From the NCBI GenBank assembly GCA_051878795.1, contig JBJEKU010000009.1, positions 1 to 27,443 of the forward strand: a DNA stretch of 27,443 nucleotides, in the 5' to 3' direction. Positions 21,981-27,443 of this stretch are shown here, one piece after another. The translations under genes were made by a program, and so were the position numbers. Numbering within the stretch: position 1 is the stretch's first letter; every line of letters starts with the position of its first letter. The notes below the pieces were generated by a model. That model saw nothing but the letters and a program-made list of their open reading frames with translations. It was not told the DNA's origin and did not search any database. The DNA is from W1P20-047 sp051878795. Lineage in GTDB: Bacteria; Actinomycetota; Coriobacteriia; Coriobacteriales; Eggerthellaceae.

Positions 21981-24815
21981 CGTCGGGGCGTGCACGGCAG
22001 GATTCTTACGTCCACGTTCAATAACTTCAACGATCCCGATGCCCTGCGCAAGCTGATGGAATTCCCCAATATCGAGACGCGCATCTACCAGGGGGATCTG
22101 CATGCGAAGGGCTATCTGTTCGACAAAGGCGATATCTCCACCATCATCGTGGGAAGCTCCAATCTGACCCACCAGGCACTCACCTGCAACAAGGAATGGA
22201 ACGTGTTGTTCAGGTCGTTTCCAGGCGGCGACATGCTGCACCAGATGAGGGCCGAATACGATGAGGTGTGGAACGACACAAGCACGGTGCCGCTCTCGGG
22301 GAAATGGGTGTGCGGTTATGAAGCCTTTCGGAGGGAAGCCCGGCAGAAGGCCATGCTGCGCATAAACGGCCTCGCATTTAGGATGGATGCGCGTTCGGGC
22401 GATACGGCAAAGGCCCGGTTTGGTGGCGGGGAAGTGCAGGCCGATGGTGGCTCTGGGCACTTGCCTCGAGGGAACGATAGGGCGGTCGATGCCGAGGACA
22501 CTGCGGCAGAGGCAACGCGTGGGATGGCCGACGCGCAAAACGGGGGAGGGACGGGTTGTTCTCCCGCAACTCAGTCCCGTGCTCGTGACGAAGCGCTGCC
22601 GCAAATCGTTCCTAATAAGATGCAGTCGCTTGCGCTCGATGCCTTGGAAGTGCTGCACGGTAGGCGGGAGAAGCGCGCGCTGTTGGTTTCTGCGACGGGG
22701 ACAGGCAAGACCTATCTTTCTGCACTTGATGTGCGTGCGCAGCATCCTGGGCGCGTGCTTTTCGTAGCGCATCGCCATCGCATCTTGGAGGCATCGCGGG
22801 AAAGCTTCGAGCGCGTCCTGGGCTCCAACTATACCTATGGAATCTATGGCGGCGGCTCGGCTAAGCCTGCGGCGAGCTGCGTTTTCGCCATGGTGAGCAC
22901 CTTGAGCAAGCATTTGGATGACTTCGAACCGCAGGAATTCGACTACATCATCATCGATGAGGCGCACCGCACCGGTGCGAACAGCTACCAGGCCATTCTC
23001 GCGCATTTCCAGCCGTCGTTTTTCCTGGGGATGACGGCAACCCCTACGCGCACCGATGGCTATGACGTATACGGCCTGTTCAATCACGTGATCGCCTTCC
23101 GTATCACCTTGCAGGATGCCCTCGAGGAAGACATGCTGGCGCCCTTCCATTACTTCGGCATCACCGATTTGGAAATCGATGACGAAATCGTCGATGATAT
23201 GGCCCTGTTCTCGAAGCTCACCTCGAACGAACGTGTGCGGCATATCATCTCGAAGATCGAGGAATACACGGTCGAGAAATCCCAGCGCCGCGGGCTTATC
23301 TTCTGCAATAGGAACGAAGAGGCCCAGTCGCTTTCGCGGCAGTTCAACGAAGCGGGCTACCGTACGGTTGCGGTAAGCGGTGCGACTTCGGATGAGGAGC
23401 GCAACAGGCAGATTGCCCGTCTGGAGCGGGGCGAGGTCGAATACATCTTTTCAGTCGACATCTTCAACGAGGGCGTTGATATTCCCTCGCTCAACCAGAT
23501 CATCATGCTGCGCCGTACCGATTCGGCGATCGTGTTCGTGCAGCAGCTGGGCCGTGGCCTGCGCAAGTGCGAGGGCAAGGAATATACCTTGGTGCTGGAT
23601 TTCATCGGCAACTACCAGCAGAACTATCTGGTGCCCATCGCGCTTTCGGGGGATCGAACCTACAACAAGGACACCTTGCGCAAGGTGGTGAAAGAGGGGA
23701 GCACCGTCATCCCCGGATGTTCCACCATCAGCTTCGATAAGGTTTCCGAAGCACGGATCTTCAGGGCGCTTGATGCGGGGCGCTTCAGCGACGCGAAGTT
23801 GATCAGGCGCGAATACCAGGAACTCAAACAGGTTTTGGGGCGCATACCCACACTGCTCGACTTCGATGCGAACGAATCCATCGACCCCAACATCATCATC
23901 GGCAAGTTCGATTCCTATGCGGCGTTCCTGCAGAAATACGAGCCCGATTCCGGGTTGCGCCTGAACAAGGATCAGTTGAAGCTGCTCAAATTCCTTTCTC
24001 GCAAGATCGCCAACGGCAAGCGCTGTGAGGATTTGGTGGTGCTGAAGCGCCTGGTCGAAAGCGCCGATGATGCAGTGCCAGATCCGAAACCGGCAGAAGG
24101 GCTGCAGCGGCGCAGGCATGATGCGGTTGCGGCGATGCTCTGCGGTTCGTTTTCCACTTCGGGCGAGAATCTGGCAGAGTACCGTGACGGCGAGTGGATA
24201 TTGAGTGCCAGGTTCAGGGAGGCGCTGGGGAATGCGGGCTTCAAAGACCAGGTGATGCAGGCGATCGAGTTCGGACTGGCTCGAAGCGAGACCCTGTATT
24301 CGGAGCGCTACAAGGACACCGACTTCGTGCTGAACGCCAAATACACGCGCGAGGAGATCTGCCGTCTGCTCCGTTGGGAAAAGGAGCCGAACTATCAGAA
24401 CATCGGCGGGTATTTCCACGACAAGCAGACGAACACCTTCCCGGTCTTCGTCAACTACGACAAGGACCCTTCGATCAGCATCACCACGCAATACGAAGAC
24501 CGCTTCGTTTCGGAGAACACGCTCATCGCCATTTCCAAGAGCAGGCGTACGCTCCAGTCGCCGGAGATCCAGGCGCTCCGCAATGCGAGGGAAAATGGGA
24601 TGCGCTGTTTTCTGTTCCTGCGCAAGAACAAGAACGACAAGGACGCTGGCACGGAGTTCTACTTTCTGGGTGAGATGTATCCGACGGGGCAGTTCAAGCC
24701 GATTATCATGAGGGATACCCAGGCAGGTGCGGTGGAGATTACCTACCGGTTGGACGTTCCCGTGCGCGCCGACTTGTACGAATACTTCCTCAGCGACCTG
24801 GATGCGATGGAATAG
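21981..24815 (+). CDS. PLD-like plus DEAD/DEAH helicase plus DUF3427 protein, 5' end lost in gap
   Basis: About 944 residues are visible after the gap. First comes the end of a phospholipase D-like nuclease module, with LHAKGYLFDKGD and GSSNLTHQAL (an HxK...GSSN half-site). Next is a Gly/Ala/Asp-rich linker of roughly 75 residues, then a superfamily 2 helicase: ATGTGKTY (motif I), IIIDEAHR (motif II), GMTATPTR (motif III), FSVDIFNEGVDIPSLNQ and QQLGRGLRK (motifs V and VI). The C-terminal half matches DUF3427. Such proteins act on DNA and are often found near defence genes, but none is visible here. Its start cannot be given: an apparent upstream start at 21846 only arises from reading through the Ns. 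Confidence 0.88.
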   Translation, partial: RRGVHGRILTSTFNNFNDPDALRKLMEFPNIETRIYQGDLHAKGYLFDKGDISTIIVGSSNLTHQALTCNKEWNVLFRSFPGGDMLHQMRAEYDEVWNDTSTVPLSGKWVCGYEAFRREARQKAMLRINGLAFRMDARSGDTAKARFGGGEVQADGGSGHLPRGNDRAVDAEDTAAEATRGMADAQNGGGTGCSPATQSRARDEALPQIVPNKMQSLALDALEVLHGRREKRALLVSATGTGKTYLSALDVRAQHPGRVLFVAHRHRILEASRESFERVLGSNYTYGIYGGGSAKPAASCVFAMVSTLSKHLDDFEPQEFDYIIIDEAHRTGANSYQAILAHFQPSFFLGMTATPTRTDGYDVYGLFNHVIAFRITLQDALEEDMLAPFHYFGITDLEIDDEIVDDMALFSKLTSNERVRHIISKIEEYTVEKSQRRGLIFCNRNEEAQSLSRQFNEAGYRTVAVSGATSDEERNRQIARLERGEVEYIFSVDIFNEGVDIPSLNQIIMLRRTDSAIVFVQQLGRGLRKCEGKEYTLVLDFIGNYQQNYLVPIALSGDRTYNKDTLRKVVKEGSTVIPGCSTISFDKVSEARIFRALDAGRFSDAKLIRREYQELKQVLGRIPTLLDFDANESIDPNIIIGKFDSYAAFLQKYEPDSGLRLNKDQLKLLKFLSRKIANGKRCEDLVVLKRLVESADDAVPDPKPAEGLQRRRHDAVAAMLCGSFSTSGENLAEYRDGEWILSARFREALGNAGFKDQVMQAIEFGLARSETLYSERYKDTDFVLNAKYTREEICRLLRWEKEPNYQNIGGYFHDKQTNTFPVFVNYDKDPSISITTQYEDRFVSENTLIAISKSRRTLQSPEIQALRNARENGMRCFLFLRKNKNDKDAGTEFYFLGEMYPTGQFKPIIMRDTQAGAVEITYRLDVPVRADLYEYFLSDLDAME

Positions 24816-24954
24816 GCTGTGCTGGTCTGTCGCTTTCTGCGATGAGGCGTTAAGCCGGTGCTGGTGCGTGCTGTAAGGAAGCGAATTAAACTGTCCCTGT
24901 GAACTGGGCGTATCCCTTTGAAAGGGGTCTTGTCGATCGTGCCGATTCGACGGG

Positions 24955-25608
24955 TTAGCCGTCCTTGCCGGAATTCGCCGATTTCGTCGTGAGGTTGAAT
25001 TTCAGGCTGATCGCGCGTGTTGCCAGGCATGCTCCGACGCAGATAATCGAGCAGGCGAACTGGTTCAGGCCCGCGAGCGCGCAGCAGCAATACGCGAATG
25101 CCCCGATGAAGCCCGCGATGGCGTAGTAGTCGCTCGATTTGAAGATGCGCGGTGTCTCGCCGATAAAGATGGTGGCGAGCGCACCTCCACCCACGGCGGT
25201 GATGGTCCCCAGCAGCACTACGTAGACCGGGTTGGCGCCCGCGCTCCAAGCCTTTGCGGCTCCGGCAAGGGCGTACAGGGCTATGGAGAAGGCATCGGCA
25301 ACGTTCAGCACCGAATCAAGATGGCGGATGTATCCAGCGCTTGAAAAGACCAGGATTGCCGCCGAAATACAAGCGACCACCAAGGCGGGGTGCTCCATGA
25401 AGAAGAACCCTTGGTCGTGGAGCAGGATGTCCCTAATGACGCCTCCCCCGAATCCCGTGAGCAGGGCGGTGGTGATGGAGCCGACAACGTCGAGCTTGCG
25501 GCTGACCCCGAAGAGCGTGCCTGTGACGACACCCACGATCACCGCGAAGTAATCGATGAGCACAACCGATGCGATATGTCCAAGCGCTTCAAAATCCACG
25601 CGGGGCAC
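24955..25608 (-). CDS. UPF0126/TRIC-like membrane protein
   Basis: The GTG at 25608 is preceded by AGG four bases upstream and gives 217 residues, the normal family size; the frame is open to 25812 but that extension is Pro-rich and not family-like. Several membrane helices are visible as two repeats, each with a Gly-rich kink: TGFGGGVIRDILL in the first and VGGGALATIFIGETP in the second. The family is related to trimeric intracellular cation channels and the bacterial members may pass cations or glycine; the substrate is uncertain. A charged tail (NLTTKSANSGKDG) follows the last helix. It lies downstream of the tRNA-editing gene on the same strand with a 226-base gap. Confidence 0.85.
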   Translation of the reverse strand: MPRVDFEALGHIASVVLIDYFAVIVGVVTGTLFGVSRKLDVVGSITTALLTGFGGGVIRDILLHDQGFFFMEHPALVVACISAAILVFSSAGYIRHLDSVLNVADAFSIALYALAGAAKAWSAGANPVYVVLLGTITAVGGGALATIFIGETPRIFKSSDYYAIAGFIGAFAYCCCALAGLNQFACSIICVGACLATRAISLKFNLTTKSANSGKDG

Positions 25609-25834
25609 TATACCTGTTTGCGGGATTGTTTTCGAGGGCCGTTTCCTGCATTCGGTCGGAATTCGCAGCATCGTTACAGCATCGATAAGGGTTGGCAATG
25701 CTACCGGGTTTGGTATCGGGGGTATGGATGCCAGCCTATCGCAGGGTTCTTTTTTCTCGGCGGTAATCAGCGGAAATCGCATTCGTCTTGGGTTTGGGTG
25801 AGTTCCGCCCATCGCGCTGAAAGCAGTTGGCCTT

Positions 25835-26320
25835 TTACCCCAGATCTACGTAGCGGGCTTCGTTGCCGTGTTCGCGGATAACGCGCATCAATGCGTCTGC
25901 ATCAAGCCAGATGGTGGCGGTGTTGTCATTGGGATGTACGCCGATGAGGCCGCCTTCGAAAGCCCTGTCCAAGAAGAAGGTGACCTTTCGCTCTTCATCG
26001 TTCAGGATGCCGAGCGGGCTCACCGATCCAGGGGTGAGATCCATAATTGTTGCAAGGTCTTCTGCGGATGCGAACGAGAGTGCACGGAGCCCCTGGGCTT
26101 TCCTGAACTCTTTCAAATCGATGCGCTTGTCGTCTTTGACGGAAATCAGGTAGTAGTTGCGTTTCTTGCCATCGCGCACGAACAGGTTCTTCGCATCGCG
26201 GTCGGGGTAGGGTAGGTCAACCGCATCCAATTCAGCCATATTGAACACGGCCTGATGTTCGGTCACTTCGACTTCGATGCCTCGTTCGCGCAGGTAATCG
26301 ATGGTCTGGGTTTTGTTCAT
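25835..26320 (-). CDS. YbaK/ProX-type aminoacyl-tRNA editing deacylase
   Basis: The protein has 161 residues and its ATG follows AAGGAGC. It belongs to the YbaK/aminoacyl-tRNA synthetase-associated domain group, close to the ProXp/PrdX proteins that remove alanine or other wrong amino acids from tRNA-Pro. Visible family segments are AKNLFVRDGKKRNYYLISVKDDKRIDLKEF, SPLGILND, and the end HPNDNTATIWLD. Length is normal and complete. It appears to be a single gene. Confidence 0.87.
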   Translation of the reverse strand: MNKTQTIDYLRERGIEVEVTEHQAVFNMAELDAVDLPYPDRDAKNLFVRDGKKRNYYLISVKDDKRIDLKEFRKAQGLRALSFASAEDLATIMDLTPGSVSPLGILNDEERKVTFFLDRAFEGGLIGVHPNDNTATIWLDADALMRVIREHGNEARYVDLG

Positions 26321-26435
26321 GCTCGCTCCTTGAACATGGCTGCCGCTTGCTTGCCGGCCATTATGATTCCTGGAATCGCTATCAGCAGATAGAATTCGAT
26401 TCAGTGCGGTGACAATGTTGCCATTACTATTCGGT

Positions 26436-27443
26436 CTACTGGGAAGAAAAGCGCTGTACGGTTGTTCTGCATAGTTGAATTATGGGCTTTTCCATCAATG
26501 CTCTCAGCCCTTTTGCGGCGACTTCGGAGGATGTCGAATTGAGATTGTCGAAAACTTTCGATAGTTTCTCCGGGATGATTTCCGCAAAACAGGAGAGCAA
26601 CTCTATGCAGCCTTCTACTGTAATTCCGAATGCATCCAGGTTGCATTGTGTCACGAACTTGCTGAGATGGTTTGGGGTTAGGTAACCTATCCGGTTTTCT
26701 CCACCAATTGACATTGCAAGTTTCGGTGGCTTTTTGCCCCATCGGCGCTCTTCGATGTATGGAGCAATAGATGCGACATCATACATGGGAGCAAGAATAT
26801 GATTGCCGTCGTTGCTGAGCATGAGGGAATAGTTTTTAGCATGGGCGTCTGTTGCCGCAAGAAGATAGTTAAAGAAAAGCATTTGCACGAATTGGACCAC
26901 GTTTGCCTGGGCTGATAATCCAGTTGAAGATAGTAGTCGGAGGATATCCGAGCAAGAAGGCCCACCATGCATAGTGTACTTGTTATCTGGAAGGCATCCG
27001 AGGGCTTGGCAGAGATCTTCTTGATGGAGTCTAACGACCTTATCATTGAATACTTGACGATCGTAACGTTCGATAATTATTGCGGGCTCGACACCTTTCT
27101 CAAACGAAAACTCAGAATATTCGACCGATGCGGTGTTGATGCCGCATTCTTTTGCAAGGCTCATGCAGACATATTCATTCAGTGCCTGGTGGTCAAGTTC
27201 TCTTATTCCGCTTTTCAGAATATGAGTTGTTGCTGCTGATCCTTCGCAAGAGAACCATTCGCCGTTCTGTTTTCTTAAGGCAAATTTGCTTTGCTGTCCA
27301 CCAAGGCTCCAGTGTTCGTTTTCAGAAATCCAGGCAGATCCGTTATTTTGACTTTGTGACAGCCTTCGAGCGATGTCTGCCTCTGTTATTGGAATGAGGC
27401 GTTCCTCCTGCATCGCCCTGGATTCAATGTTGCAGAATTGTAC
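26436..27443 (-). CDS. HipA-like kinase, N-terminus outside window
   Basis: The frame is still open at the window edge (27443), so the start, and perhaps the N-terminal subdomain, lie beyond it; the ATG at 27413 is probably internal. HipA signatures are WSLGGQQSKFAL (the Gly-rich ATP loop), HHAL-like DHQALNEYVCMSLAKECG, then ATDAHAKNYSLML (catalytic Asp and the His/Lys/Asn motif) and APMYDVASIAPY (metal-binding Asp). HipA kinases phosphorylate aminoacyl-tRNA synthetases or other targets and are usually paired with a HipB-type DNA-binding antitoxin, which would lie beyond the edge. The region looks clearly lower in GC than its neighbours, a sign of transfer. Confidence 0.85.
   Translation of the reverse strand, partial: VQFCNIESRAMQEERLIPITEADIARRLSQSQNNGSAWISENEHWSLGGQQSKFALRKQNGEWFSCEGSAATTHILKSGIRELDHQALNEYVCMSLAKECGINTASVEYSEFSFEKGVEPAIIIERYDRQVFNDKVVRLHQEDLCQALGCLPDNKYTMHGGPSCSDILRLLSSTGLSAQANVVQFVQMLFFNYLLAATDAHAKNYSLMLSNDGNHILAPMYDVASIAPYIEERRWGKKPPKLAMSIGGENRIGYLTPNHLSKFVTQCNLDAFGITVEGCIELLSCFAEIIPEKLSKVFDNLNSTSSEVAAKGLRALMEKPIIQLCRTTVQRFSSQ

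Noticed and set aside
21846..24815. A 989-residue reading frame crossing the Ns
   Set aside because: The frame passes through 100 undetermined bases, so the start at 21846 is an artefact; only 21981 onward is supported.
1..27443. CRISPR arrays, rRNA, tRNA, transposases or attachment sites
   Set aside because: No regular spaced repeats, no tRNA-like cloverleaf and no transposase or integrase motifs were seen by eye.

Overview
The window looks like a chromosomal stretch from a gut-type actinobacterium of the Coriobacteriia, probably Eggerthellaceae-like. That placement is an inference. It rests on moderately high GC, frequent TAG stops, TTG/GTG starts with strong GGAGG sites, a Tat-type flavoprotein and Coriobacteria-like protein sequences. 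A run of exactly 100 Ns (21881-21980) shows this is a draft scaffold, so broken genes may be assembly joins rather than biology.

Layout. 1-1800: the end of a class B sortase and an LCP cell-wall ligase, closed by a clear terminator. 1834-2703 (-): a Fic AMP-transferase. 3251-5998: a Tat-signal GlpA-like flavoprotein with a BFD-type [2Fe-2S] domain, plus an unrecognised partner. 6158-11951: a RiPP locus. Its plus strand carries a mini HlyD-like adaptor, an NHLM-type ABC transporter broken inside its ATPase, and a second ABC transporter broken at nearly the same ATPase position and fused in frame to the rear of a radical SAM/SPASM enzyme. Its minus strand carries a Nif11-leader precursor peptide (core with C-x4-C-x4-C) followed by an intact radical SAM/SPASM maturase. 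12221-13405: a MalY/PatB-type C-S lyase. 13447-15729: a MerR regulator divergent from an iron-type alcohol dehydrogenase and a cupin, with a textbook 19-bp-spacer MerR operator/promoter between them.

15934-17179: a small conserved Cys-motif protein and an Ntn-type amide hydrolase with an N-terminal Cys. 17192-18721 (-): a DUF4143-type AAA ATPase and a small protein. 18932-21754: a MarR regulator leading an amino-acid ABC importer operon. 21981-24815: a PLD-helicase-DUF3427 protein whose front is lost in the assembly gap. 24955-26320 (-): a UPF0126/TRIC-like membrane protein and a YbaK/ProX-type tRNA-editing deacylase. 26436-27443 (-): a HipA-like kinase running off the edge, in visibly lower-GC DNA.

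The RiPP locus is the most unusual part. The precursor and its own maturase look intact. The export operon has no visible C39 peptidase, and both ATPases lack their signature and Walker B halves. It is therefore a decayed or rearranged locus, a collapsed assembly, or a reduced system. Reads across about 8040 and 9335 would decide.
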